From assembly GCA_002305955.1 (NCBI GenBank), contig DBRH01000012.1:293983-340426 (forward strand): 46,444 nt of DNA. The letters are read 5' to 3'. Within the stretch, counting starts at the first letter, position 1. Each line of letters opens with the position of its first letter. Of this stretch, positions 7,355 to 15,160 are shown piece by piece. The stretch is from Kosmotogaceae bacterium UBA1373. GTDB lineage: Bacteria; Thermotogota; Thermotogae; Petrotogales; Kosmotogaceae. The notes under the pieces were generated by a model. The model saw only the letters and a program-made list of their open reading frames with translations. It was not told the origin of the DNA and made no database searches. Made by a program: the position numbers and the translations under genes.

Positions 7355-9370
7355 ATGAGAAAATGGTTCTTCTGGGCTCTTTTGATGGTAGTAGTGATGG
7401 TGGTTTTCGCGATCAGGCTACTGCCAGATATGCTTAACAAGCCACCGGTGTTGAACATTCCCGATCTGATAATCGATGAGGGAGCCGTCCTGACCATCGA
7501 TTTGCACGATTATTCGAGTGATGAGAAAAAGAGTTTGCTCGTCTTCCAGAAGATCTCCGGACCCGGCGAGATAAAAGGTAATCTATACACGTTTTCTCCA
7601 ACCTTTCAGCAATCTGGTAAGCATTCGGTGAGCATCACAGCCAGTGACCAGAGCGATCAAATCGCAGAAGAAACTTTCATCATCGAAGTCAGGGAAGTTA
7701 ACCGTCAGCCGACCTTTGCCTTGCCGTCGCTAACTTTAGGAAAAGGCGAGATGGTTTCCATAAACCTGGATGATTATGCGAAAGATCCAGACCTAGATAC
7801 TTTGATTTACTCGATAGAAATGGGTGGCGGTCAGATAATTGGCAGCAGTTATACCTATAAACCGTCTTTTTCAAATTCCAGAGAAGAAACTGTCAGTATA
7901 AGGGTGTCCGACGGAAGGGGAGGAATTGCAACATCGGTACTCAAACTCTCCGATAGGGATTTCATCGCTTCCATTGATCAACAATCGCAGCGTGCCACCG
8001 ATACCACAGCGCAGGGGACAGCTGCAACCGGAACGGATACGCAGGTACAGACACCGATAGCCACCAACAATCCGCCGGTGGTATCTGTTCCAGACCAGAG
8101 GATGAACCAGGGTGGAACTCTTGCGATAGATCTGAAGGGCTTTGTCATCGACAAAGACAACGATGCGATTACGATAAGGAAAGTATCGGGACCGGGAACG
8201 CTGGAGCGAACACTGTACTCATATTCGAGTCCCCCCAACGATAGCGGTCAGAAGGTGGTAGAGCTTGAAGTCTCCGACGGAAAGACCACAGTGCGATCCA
8301 GCTTCAAAATTGATGTGATAGCTCAGAACAGGTCGCCAATCGCCGTCGATATTCCCCAGAACTCCGTAGTACAGGGCCAGACTTTTTCACTCAATCTCAA
8401 CAACTATTTCAGCGACCCCGATGGCGATCCGCTGTCGTACCAGATCCTGAGTGGACCGGGAAACATTCAAAATGGTTTTTTCACTTTCCAATCGCAGACC
8501 ACAGGCCTCTTCTCAACTACCATCAGGGCTTCCGATGGTAAGGGAGGAACTGTTGACAGAACTGTAACAGTCAATGTTCAGGCTTCCAATAGACCTCCCG
8601 TTATCTCGATAACTCCTAGAAGAATCGCCGAAGGAGAAGTCCTGACGATCGACCTTGCGGCCAGTTCTTCAGATCCAGACAACGACAGGTTGAGCTACAC
8701 CCTTGTATCGGGGCCGGGAACTGTTCAGGGTAGCGTCTATACGCTTAGGACGGACTTCAACTCGGCCGGAAACTACTCGGTGGTTATCAGGGTCGACGAT
8801 GGAAAGGGAGGTAACACAACTGGCTCCTTTGCCGTAGAAGTCAGGGATGTCAACAGACCACCGTTGCTGGAACTCTCAGGTATAACCGTTCCGGAAGGTT
8901 CAACGTATGTAGTCGATCTCTCGAAGGTTTCTTCGGATCCAGACGGCGACGCTCTTACCTACTCTATAGTGCAGGGAATTGGAAGGATAGAGAACAACAA
9001 TTACATTGTGGAGCCAGACTACGACGACTATGGTTTCTATACAGTGGTGATAAGGGCTTCAGACGGCAAAGGGGGTCAGGTTTCATCTACTTTCGATCTT
9101 CTAGTAGCGGACACTAACAGGGCACCACTATTCACGATACCTGATCAGACAACGATGTCCACCAGAACATTGAGGCTGGATCTCAGGGAGTTCAGCAGCG
9201 ACCCGGATGGAGATTATCTCAGGTACGAACTGGTTTACGGGCCGGGTTTGTTGACCGGAAGCATTTACTCCTTCACTCCCGAGGGACTCGGCACAAGTAC
9301 GGTCATGTTGAAGGCCAGCGACCTGAAGGGCGGCGAAACGACTACCACATTCACAATTACGGTCAGGTAA
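7355..9370 (+). CDS. Exported protein with seven Ig/cadherin-like repeats
   Basis: 671 residues. A hydrophobic segment directly after MRKW (about 3-22) has no obvious cleavage site, so it is a signal anchor. Seven modules of about 85-90 residues follow. Each begins NRxPx and carries a V/IxxGxxLxIDL strand, an SSDPDGDxLxY loop rich in acidic residues, SGPGxIxGxxYTF, and a closing ASDGKGGxxxxTFTxxV. The pattern matches bacterial cadherin-like/dystroglycan-type Ig folds, in which the DPDGD loops often bind calcium. A Thr/Gln-rich linker (about residues 212-237) separates modules 2 and 3. No catalytic domain, sorting signal or C-terminal anchor is visible. I infer a structural or adhesive rod in the periplasm or sheath. 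The start is the ATG at 7355, 9 bases after GGAGG; a TTG at 7346 in the same frame touches the GGAGG and is unlikely. It appears to be a single-gene unit. Confidence 0.85.
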   Translation: MRKWFFWALLMVVVMVVFAIRLLPDMLNKPPVLNIPDLIIDEGAVLTIDLHDYSSDEKKSLLVFQKISGPGEIKGNLYTFSPTFQQSGKHSVSITASDQSDQIAEETFIIEVREVNRQPTFALPSLTLGKGEMVSINLDDYAKDPDLDTLIYSIEMGGGQIIGSSYTYKPSFSNSREETVSIRVSDGRGGIATSVLKLSDRDFIASIDQQSQRATDTTAQGTAATGTDTQVQTPIATNNPPVVSVPDQRMNQGGTLAIDLKGFVIDKDNDAITIRKVSGPGTLERTLYSYSSPPNDSGQKVVELEVSDGKTTVRSSFKIDVIAQNRSPIAVDIPQNSVVQGQTFSLNLNNYFSDPDGDPLSYQILSGPGNIQNGFFTFQSQTTGLFSTTIRASDGKGGTVDRTVTVNVQASNRPPVISITPRRIAEGEVLTIDLAASSSDPDNDRLSYTLVSGPGTVQGSVYTLRTDFNSAGNYSVVIRVDDGKGGNTTGSFAVEVRDVNRPPLLELSGITVPEGSTYVVDLSKVSSDPDGDALTYSIVQGIGRIENNNYIVEPDYDDYGFYTVVIRASDGKGGQVSSTFDLLVADTNRAPLFTIPDQTTMSTRTLRLDLREFSSDPDGDYLRYELVYGPGLLTGSIYSFTPEGLGTSTVMLKASDLKGGETTTTFTITVR

Positions 9371-9519
9371 TTGAGGATTGAAATGAGATATCGATCAAAA
9401 AATGCGATTGCGCAAATGGAAAACATACTATAACTTCTTCCTGGTTTGTAATCTCGAAGGGTAAGCATCTATAAAGCCATAGGAAGCGTTAATCGAGTTC
9501 CAAGGATGGAATTCAGCTG

Positions 9520-9549
9520 TTTACGCCCCTAAAGACTCTATTGTATAAT
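9520..9549 (+). promoter_or_regulatory. Candidate promoter of the transhydrogenase operon
   Basis: TTTACG, 18-base spacer, TATAAT (9544-9549), 41 bases before pntAA. The -10 is consensus; the -35 matches 4 of 6. Confidence 0.45.
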
Positions 9550-9590
9550 GAGGCTGTGTTTTATCAATCACTGCTGAGGAGGAATTTTGA

Positions 9591-10772
9591 ATGAAGTTTT
9601 CAGGACTAACGATCGGTGTTCCAAAGGAGATTCTGGCCCGCGAAAAGCGTGTCGCGGTCACCCCGGATGTTGCCAAGAAATTCGTGGATAATGGTGCGAA
9701 GTTTCTGATCGAGAGCCACGCTGGAGAAGGTGCCTTCTTTTTTGACGAAGATTACGCCGCTGTCGGAGCCGAGGTAGTATCCAGCGCACAAGAGGTCTAT
9801 TCGAGGGCCAATCTCATTCTCAAGGTCAAGGAACCGCAGTTCAATAATGATCTGGGGAAGCATGAAGCCGAACTGGTAAAAGAAGGCGGAACGATTGTGG
9901 CTTTCCTTCATCCGGCTCATGATGTCAACCACAAGTCTATCAAGATTCTTGCAGAAAGAGGTATCACGAGTTTCACTCTGGACAGCATACCGAGAATTTC
10001 GAAGGCTCAGTCTATGGATGCGCTCACTTCTATGAGCACCATCGCAGGCTACAAATCCGTGATCTTCGGTGCCAACCGCATCAAGAAGTTCATACCCATG
10101 ATGCCGACATCGGCCGGTATGATACCGCCCTCCGAAGTGATCGTCGTCGGTGTAGGAGTTGCCGGTCTTCAGGCTATCGCAACGGCCAAGAGGCTTGGAG
10201 CAAAGGTCAAGGCTCTCGATATAAGACCAGAAGCGGCAGCTCAGGCCAAATCTCTGGGTGTCGAAGTAATCCCATTCGATGTTCCTCAAGAACTCGCCAT
10301 TGGCAAAGGTGGCTATGCAAAGAGGTTGCCTAAAGAGTGGTACGTGAAGGAACGCGAAATTCTCGCCAAACACCTTTCAACATGCGATATCCTGATACTC
10401 TCGGCCTTGATACCCGGCGAGGTCGCCCCCACACTGGTTACCAAAGAGATGGTCGATACTATGAAGAAAGGTTCGGTCATAGTAGATATCGCGATCGATC
10501 AGGGTGGTAACTGCGAGGTTACGCACGAAGGTGAGGAATACGATTACAACTCCGTATGGACAATCGGAATATTGAACATCCCGGCAACACTTTCCATAGA
10601 TTCGACCAGAATGTTCTCGAGCAATATCTGGTATTTCGTCGATAATCTCGTAAAAGATGCGAAGATCAATGTCGATATGGACGATCAGATAATTCGTGAG
10701 ACTCTGGTGACTCGTGGAGGTTCAATTGTTCACCACGGAACGCTTCTGTCGATGGGACTTATAAACGAATAG
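9591..10772 (+). CDS. pntAA: NAD(P) transhydrogenase subunit alpha 1 (domain I, NAD(H)-binding)
   Basis: 393 residues, the length of a split domain I subunit as in Rhodospirillum rubrum. It opens with the alanine dehydrogenase/PntA signature IGVPKEI and contains the hydride-transfer loop RISKAQSMDAL with its conserved Gln, the Rossmann motif VGVGVAGLQA with Asp at the end of the second strand (ALDIRPEA), and the DILILSALIPG segment. The enzyme exchanges hydride between NAD(H) and NADP(H), driven by the proton gradient; this soluble subunit holds NAD(H). GAGGAGG lies 8 bases before the ATG. pntAB follows after 28 bases and pntB overlaps that. A proton-linked transhydrogenase contrasts with the NfnAB route often used by anaerobic Thermotogota. 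Confidence 0.93.
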   Translation: MKFSGLTIGVPKEILAREKRVAVTPDVAKKFVDNGAKFLIESHAGEGAFFFDEDYAAVGAEVVSSAQEVYSRANLILKVKEPQFNNDLGKHEAELVKEGGTIVAFLHPAHDVNHKSIKILAERGITSFTLDSIPRISKAQSMDALTSMSTIAGYKSVIFGANRIKKFIPMMPTSAGMIPPSEVIVVGVGVAGLQAIATAKRLGAKVKALDIRPEAAAQAKSLGVEVIPFDVPQELAIGKGGYAKRLPKEWYVKEREILAKHLSTCDILILSALIPGEVAPTLVTKEMVDTMKKGSVIVDIAIDQGGNCEVTHEGEEYDYNSVWTIGILNIPATLSIDSTRMFSSNIWYFVDNLVKDAKINVDMDDQIIRETLVTRGGSIVHHGTLLSMGLINE

Positions 10773-10800
10773 TCGTAAAGTATCAGGAAGGAGGATTTCT

Positions 10801-11091
10801 ATGCTCGTTGCTTTGCTGATTTTTCTACTCGCCTGTGCAATCCTCGGATACAGGATAATATCGTCGGTGCCTTCGCTGTTGCATACACCCCTTATGTCGG
10901 GTATGAATGCACTTTCTGGCATCACGGTTCTGGGTGCCATCGCAGTTTTCGCGACTGTTGATTCCGGGATTGTGCGTTTCTTGAGCGGTACAGCTCTTTT
11001 TATGGCCATGATAAACGTTGTGGGAGGTTTCTGGGTGACGGACCGGATGCTGAAAATGTTCAACACCAGCGGCAGGAGAAAGGGCGAATGA
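10801..11091 (+). CDS. pntAB: NAD(P) transhydrogenase subunit alpha 2 (domain II membrane part)
   Basis: 96 residues, three membrane segments (about 3-20, 36-54 and 59-77), and the characteristic HTPLMSGMNALSGI loop between the first two. This matches the short PntAB subunit that contributes helices to the proton channel. GGAGG lies 7 bases upstream. Its TGA overlaps the pntB ATG by 4 bases, implying coupled translation and fixed stoichiometry. Confidence 0.92.
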   Translation: MLVALLIFLLACAILGYRIISSVPSLLHTPLMSGMNALSGITVLGAIAVFATVDSGIVRFLSGTALFMAMINVVGGFWVTDRMLKMFNTSGRRKGE

Positions 11092-12473
11092 GCGTCATAA
11101 TTATTTCCGCGATCATAATAGTCGGATTCATTGTTCAGATAAGATTGATGCAATCTCCTAAAACCGCCCTGCTTGGAAACCGGATCGGCGCTATCTTCAT
11201 GGCCGTGGCAGTACTGTACACGATAATCGCATACGGCGGCATAGGAAATCCTTCTTTGTGGCTATGGTTGATAGTCGGGGGCGCGGCCGGAGTGTGGTTA
11301 GGACAGATAGTCAAGATGATACAGATGCCTCAGATGGTAGGTGTATTGAACGGTTTCGGAGGTGCAGCCTCCGCTCTGGTGGCCGTCGCGGGAAGCGTTC
11401 AGTACCCCGAAAATGCCGTCTGGTATCTCTGGCTGACAGCCTCTTTGGCTTTGGCGGTAGGTATGCTGACTTTCACGGGTAGTCTTGTGGCTGCGATGAA
11501 GCTCCAGGGAATGATATCTGGAAGACCGGTTCGTGTCGATAAAAACGGCCAATCGCAGAAGGGACTGCTGATCGCCGGAGCGGCAGTAATTCTCTTTAGT
11601 ATAATTTTCACCGGCGTATTCAACCTCTGGCTTGTTTTGCTGGCTATCGTATCGGGTATCTACGGAGTGATAATGGCTCTGAGAGTGGGCGGGGCCGATA
11701 TGCCGGTCGTTATCTCCCTGCTTAACTCCTTCTCGGGAATTGCGGCTTCGATCACAGGTTTCGCCGTGGAAGACCCTCTTCTGGTTGGTGTCGGGGCGAT
11801 TGTCGGCGTCTCCGGTCTTATACTCACCAGAATAATGTGCAAAGCCATGAACAGAAGTCTTTCGGCCGTTCTCACGGGAATAACGACTGTCATGGCTCAG
11901 GCTCGTCAGGAAAGCCCGGTCCGGCCACAGTCTCCATCAATCGATCTACCTAAAGTCGCCGAAAATAAGACTGGACTCTCAGCGGTGGTGGGAAATGCCA
12001 GGAGAGTGATAATAGTTCCCGGTTACGGCATGGCGGTGGCGCAGGCTCAGGACAAGGTCAAGGAACTGATAGACAAACTCGAGCAATCGGGAAAAGAGGT
12101 CAAGATCGGCATTCACCCGGTTGCCGGGAGAATGCCGGGCCACATGAACGTTTTGCTGGCCGAGGTGGGCATCGACTATGACAAACTGTACGATATGGAG
12201 ACCATAAATCCGGAATTCGAGAAGACCGACCTGACGATTGTTGTGGGTGCCTGTGATGTGGTCAACCCTTCCGCCAACACGGCCGAGGATACACCGATAT
12301 ACGGAATGCCCATACTGGAAGTTGACAAGTCCAGGCACATAATCGTATGCAATCTAGACGAAAAGCCCGGTTATTCAGGTGTGGAGAACTCTCTCTACTC
12401 TATGGAAAATGTGACCACCATCTGGGGCAACGCCTCTGAAACCGTTCCCATCATCACACGGGCCTGTAACTGA
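11088..12473 (+). CDS. pntB: NAD(P) transhydrogenase subunit beta (PntB), with unusual NADP-phosphate pocket
   Basis: 461 residues, full length. The N-terminal half has about eight or nine membrane helices, with QMVGVLNGFGGAAS. Domain III (from about residue 300) has VPGYGMAVAQAQ, VAGRMPGHMNVLLAE, GACDVVNPSA and GMPILEV. D390 aligns with the essential Asp392 of E. coli, but the preceding Asn is Cys389. The residues aligned, without any gap, with E. coli Lys424 and Arg425, which hold the 2'-phosphate of NADP, are N422 and L423, followed by D424; Tyr431 is kept as Y429. Nucleotide preference or affinity of domain III may therefore differ. It is the last gene of the pnt operon; a strong terminator follows 20 bases downstream. 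Confidence 0.92.
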   Translation: MSVIIISAIIIVGFIVQIRLMQSPKTALLGNRIGAIFMAVAVLYTIIAYGGIGNPSLWLWLIVGGAAGVWLGQIVKMIQMPQMVGVLNGFGGAASALVAVAGSVQYPENAVWYLWLTASLALAVGMLTFTGSLVAAMKLQGMISGRPVRVDKNGQSQKGLLIAGAAVILFSIIFTGVFNLWLVLLAIVSGIYGVIMALRVGGADMPVVISLLNSFSGIAASITGFAVEDPLLVGVGAIVGVSGLILTRIMCKAMNRSLSAVLTGITTVMAQARQESPVRPQSPSIDLPKVAENKTGLSAVVGNARRVIIVPGYGMAVAQAQDKVKELIDKLEQSGKEVKIGIHPVAGRMPGHMNVLLAEVGIDYDKLYDMETINPEFEKTDLTIVVGACDVVNPSANTAEDTPIYGMPILEVDKSRHIIVCNLDEKPGYSGVENSLYSMENVTTIWGNASETVPIITRACN

Positions 12474-12493
12474 AGGCGCTTTCATTTGAATGG

Positions 12494-12524
12494 AAACAGA
12501 CGCCACCAGTGGCGTCTGTTTTTT
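12494..12524 (+). terminator. Intrinsic terminator of the pnt operon
   Basis: AAACAGACGCCA pairs with TGGCGTCTGTTT around a 4-base loop, and the right arm runs into a continuous T6 tract (12519-12524). Strong, and directional for the plus strand. Confidence 0.9.
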
Positions 12525-12548
12525 GTTGTGCAACCGACTGTCAATGGG

Positions 12549-12557
12549 TGGTATGAT
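12549..12557 (+). promoter_or_regulatory. Candidate extended -10 promoter of pfp
   Basis: TGGTATGAT, an extended -10 with one mismatch, 26 bases before the pfp ATG and just after the pnt terminator. No clear -35. Confidence 0.35.
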
Positions 12558-12583
12558 GGTATTCTATCCAGGGGGTGGAAAAA

Positions 12584-13807
12584 ATGAAGAACGCTGTTTA
12601 CGCACAATCTGGGGGAGTGACGGCCGTAATCAACGCTTCGGCCTACGGCACAATCGTTGCCGCTTTTGGGAGTCGTGATATCGCTAGGGTCTTTGCGGGC
12701 GTCAACGGGATCAAGGGAATACTGAACGAAGAGCTCTTCGACTTGACCGACGAAAAGCGGAGTGAGATAGAAAGAATCCCATACACTCCCGGTGCGGTCT
12801 TTGGTTCTTGCAGAACAAAGCTGGAGAAGGACGAAGACTTCGAAAGGCTTTTCAAAGTCTTCGATGCTCACTCGATAGGTTATTTCTTCTACAACGGCGG
12901 CAACGATTCTATGGATACGGCTTACAAGATACATAGAAAAGCTATAGAAATGAACTTTCCACTGAGAGTTGTCGGTGTACCCAAGACTGTCGACAACGAT
13001 TTGCTTCTCACCGATCATTGCCCTGGTTATGGTTCGGCAGCCAAATTCACGGCCATCTCGATACGTGAAGCCACCAGAGACCTGAAATCTATGTACAGCG
13101 ATTCGACGAAGGTGTTCATAATGGAGTCGATGGGCCGTCATGCAGGATGGTTGGCGGCATCGGCCGCGCTGGCCGGTATAGATCAACTTCAGGGACCGCA
13201 AATAATTTTACTTCCGGAGGTGGCCTTCAATCCGGAAACCTTCCTTAGAAGAATCGAAGAGGTTATCAAAACCGATGGATACTGCTCCATAGTTGCTTCC
13301 GAGGCCCTCAAGGGGAGCGACGGGAATTATTTGTCCACGGCCGGCTACTACGACGCCTTCGGAAATGTTCAGCTGGGCAAGATCGGCCAGTATCTGGAGA
13401 GGCTGGTGAGGGAAAGCTTGAAATGCAAAGTTCATGTTGCGCTTCCAGATTATCTCCAGAGATCTTCAAGGCATATAGCCAGCCTTATAGACTGGCAGGA
13501 GGCTATAGAAGTTGGAGCCTTCGCCGTCAAGGAAGCGGTGCGCGGAAAGAGCGGATTCATGGTTTCCATAGAGCGGACTTGCGACAGACCCTATCTCAAG
13601 GAGCTAGAATGCGTCGATCTCTCGCAGGTCGCTAACGGAACGAAGTCTCTTCCGGAGAGCTTCATTTCCGAAGATGGTTTCTATGTGAGCGACAGTTTTT
13701 TATCGTACGCGCTTCCGTTGATCCAGGGAGAGGCACCGAACCTCTTTCTTCATGGATTGCCTATCTATGAAAACATGGCCAAGATCAAAGTCAGAAAGAA
13801 ATTGTAA
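12584..13807 (+). CDS. pfp: Pyrophosphate-dependent 6-phosphofructokinase
   Basis: 407 residues from the ATG. The PFK fold is clear: SGGVTAVINAS at the N-terminus, GGND (105-108), PKTVDND with K134, MGRHAGW, and a C-terminal sugar-phosphate half. K134 in PKTVDND and the lack of the ATP-type GGDGS motif mark the PPi-using group: fructose 6-phosphate + PPi gives fructose 1,6-bisphosphate + Pi, reversibly. It is longer than ATP-type bacterial PFK (about 320). Using PPi saves ATP and makes the step serve both glycolysis and gluconeogenesis. An in-frame GTG at 12575 lies within the GGGGGTGG ribosome binding site, so the ATG at 12584 is preferred. Single gene, convergent with treT. Confidence 0.93.
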   Translation: MKNAVYAQSGGVTAVINASAYGTIVAAFGSRDIARVFAGVNGIKGILNEELFDLTDEKRSEIERIPYTPGAVFGSCRTKLEKDEDFERLFKVFDAHSIGYFFYNGGNDSMDTAYKIHRKAIEMNFPLRVVGVPKTVDNDLLLTDHCPGYGSAAKFTAISIREATRDLKSMYSDSTKVFIMESMGRHAGWLAASAALAGIDQLQGPQIILLPEVAFNPETFLRRIEEVIKTDGYCSIVASEALKGSDGNYLSTAGYYDAFGNVQLGKIGQYLERLVRESLKCKVHVALPDYLQRSSRHIASLIDWQEAIEVGAFAVKEAVRGKSGFMVSIERTCDRPYLKELECVDLSQVANGTKSLPESFISEDGFYVSDSFLSYALPLIQGEAPNLFLHGLPIYENMAKIKVRKKL

Positions 13808-13815
13808 GAAAGTGT

Positions 13816-13844
13816 CCCCGATCGACCACACTGGAAGATCGGGG
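13816..13844. terminator. Hairpin between convergent pfp and treT
   Basis: Perfect 8-bp arms CCCCGATC / GATCGGGG with a 13-base loop. No T-run on either side, so it may act as a weak bidirectional terminator or a 3'-end stabiliser. Confidence 0.45.
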
Positions 13845-13850
13845 ATATAC

Positions 13851-15086
13851 CTATACTATGAGATCCGAGAAGAGCTGCAAATACTGGTAGAGATGTCGGG
13901 TACTTAGGAAAGCTCTCCGGGCTATCTCATAACCTTTGTTGCCCATTTCCTCGGCCATTAAGGGGTTTTCGAGGATCTTCCCGGTATATTCGATAGCCTC
14001 ATCGATACTGTTTACCAGGTAACCGTTGACACCGTGATGTACTTGCAGCGGAATACCTCCAACGTTTCCGCCGACAACAGGTGTCCTCTTCCACATCGCC
14101 TCGCTCATAGTCAATGCAAAGCCCTCTCTGAGAGATTTTTGGATCACAACATCGCTTAGTCTCTGTGAAGCGTTGACCTCGATATCCCCGATTCCCTGGA
14201 AATTCGACAGAACTTTCACATCGTAGTCCATACCAGTGTACCTGAGGAGATCTTCGTAAATCTTCCAGCCTTCTGGATCATCGGAGGCCATGGAACCTAT
14301 CATGAGTAACTGGAGACCTTCGAATCTCTTTTTTAACCCTCTATAGACATCCACGACTCCCATCGGGTCTTTCCAGGGATCAAACCTGGAGACCTGCGTG
14401 ATGATGGGTCTGCGTATATCCACACCAAGTTTCTTCACTGCGTTCGTCAATTCAACATCTGAAAGATCTCTGTTTTTGTTGCTGAGTGGATCTATAGAGG
14501 GGGCTATTTCGTAGATCTCTCCGATGGCTATCCCCTCTTTTGCGTAACTCTTCAAGGTAAAGATCCCCGCGTTGTACGAGGCAAGGAACGAGTTGAGATA
14601 TTTCCAGAAGGTCTGGTTGGGAGAGGATGTATCGATATGGCATCTCCAGACGAGTTTAGAATTACCAAAATCCGCGAAGATAGGAAGTCCAACAGGCTGC
14701 GGATCGTGTATCACTACGATATCGTACTCACTGGCCTCAATGAAGCGCGCGTTCTCTTTGGCTACACTTTCAAATAGACTGCGGTCTTCCTGCGAAAGAA
14801 CATCTTCTTTTCCCTGCAAGGCGTTGTGCATACGTTTAGTCAAATCGAAATATTCCGGCGGGGCTTCGACCACTTTCCAATCAACCTCGAGACCGCAATC
14901 ATTCATGAGAGGAATCAAAGTGTGGAGAAGCTCGGCCACCCCCCCACCAAAAGCCGTGGCGTTTATGTGCAGTATCCGCGCTCCTCTGAGTTGTTCTGAA
15001 AGTCTTTCTATATCTTCCAGAACGGAGCTTTCGCTGAACGATACATATTCTTGAAGGTTCTTTTTAACTGTCTTAACTGTTTTCAC
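13851..15086 (-). CDS. treT: Trehalose synthase, glycosyltransferase type (TreT)
   Basis: 411 residues, GT-B fold, GT4 family. Signature stretches: HINATAFGGGVAELL near the N-terminus, HDPQP, WRCHIDTSSPN, SRFDPWKDP, and the donor-site stretch QKSLREGFALTMSEAMWKR, then GGNVGGIPLQ. TreT reversibly joins NDP-glucose and glucose to make trehalose; in thermophiles it often salvages imported trehalose. The GTG start at 15086 is preceded by AGAGGTGA at a good distance. It is the last gene of the sugar-transport cluster, separated from the binding-protein gene by a strong hairpin, so its level may be set by partial read-through. The match to TreT is strong; the preferred nucleotide donor cannot be read. 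Confidence 0.88.
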   Translation of the reverse strand: MKTVKTVKKNLQEYVSFSESSVLEDIERLSEQLRGARILHINATAFGGGVAELLHTLIPLMNDCGLEVDWKVVEAPPEYFDLTKRMHNALQGKEDVLSQEDRSLFESVAKENARFIEASEYDIVVIHDPQPVGLPIFADFGNSKLVWRCHIDTSSPNQTFWKYLNSFLASYNAGIFTLKSYAKEGIAIGEIYEIAPSIDPLSNKNRDLSDVELTNAVKKLGVDIRRPIITQVSRFDPWKDPMGVVDVYRGLKKRFEGLQLLMIGSMASDDPEGWKIYEDLLRYTGMDYDVKVLSNFQGIGDIEVNASQRLSDVVIQKSLREGFALTMSEAMWKRTPVVGGNVGGIPLQVHHGVNGYLVNSIDEAIEYTGKILENPLMAEEMGNKGYEIARRAFLSTRHLYQYLQLFSDLIV

Positions 15087-15120
15087 CGCTTCACCTCTTT
15101 AGATTCTTCCTAACAAACAT

Positions 15121-15142
15121 ACTGGCCCCTTCCGGGGCCAGT
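15121..15142 (-). terminator. Intercistronic hairpin between the binding protein gene and treT
   Basis: Perfect 9-bp stem ACTGGCCCC / GGGGCCAGT with a 4-base loop. On the minus strand it is followed by TATGTTTGTT, a poor U-run. It may be a partial terminator or protect the 3' end of the upstream message. Confidence 0.65.
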
Positions 15143-15160
15143 ATCCCGAACGCTATTGTA

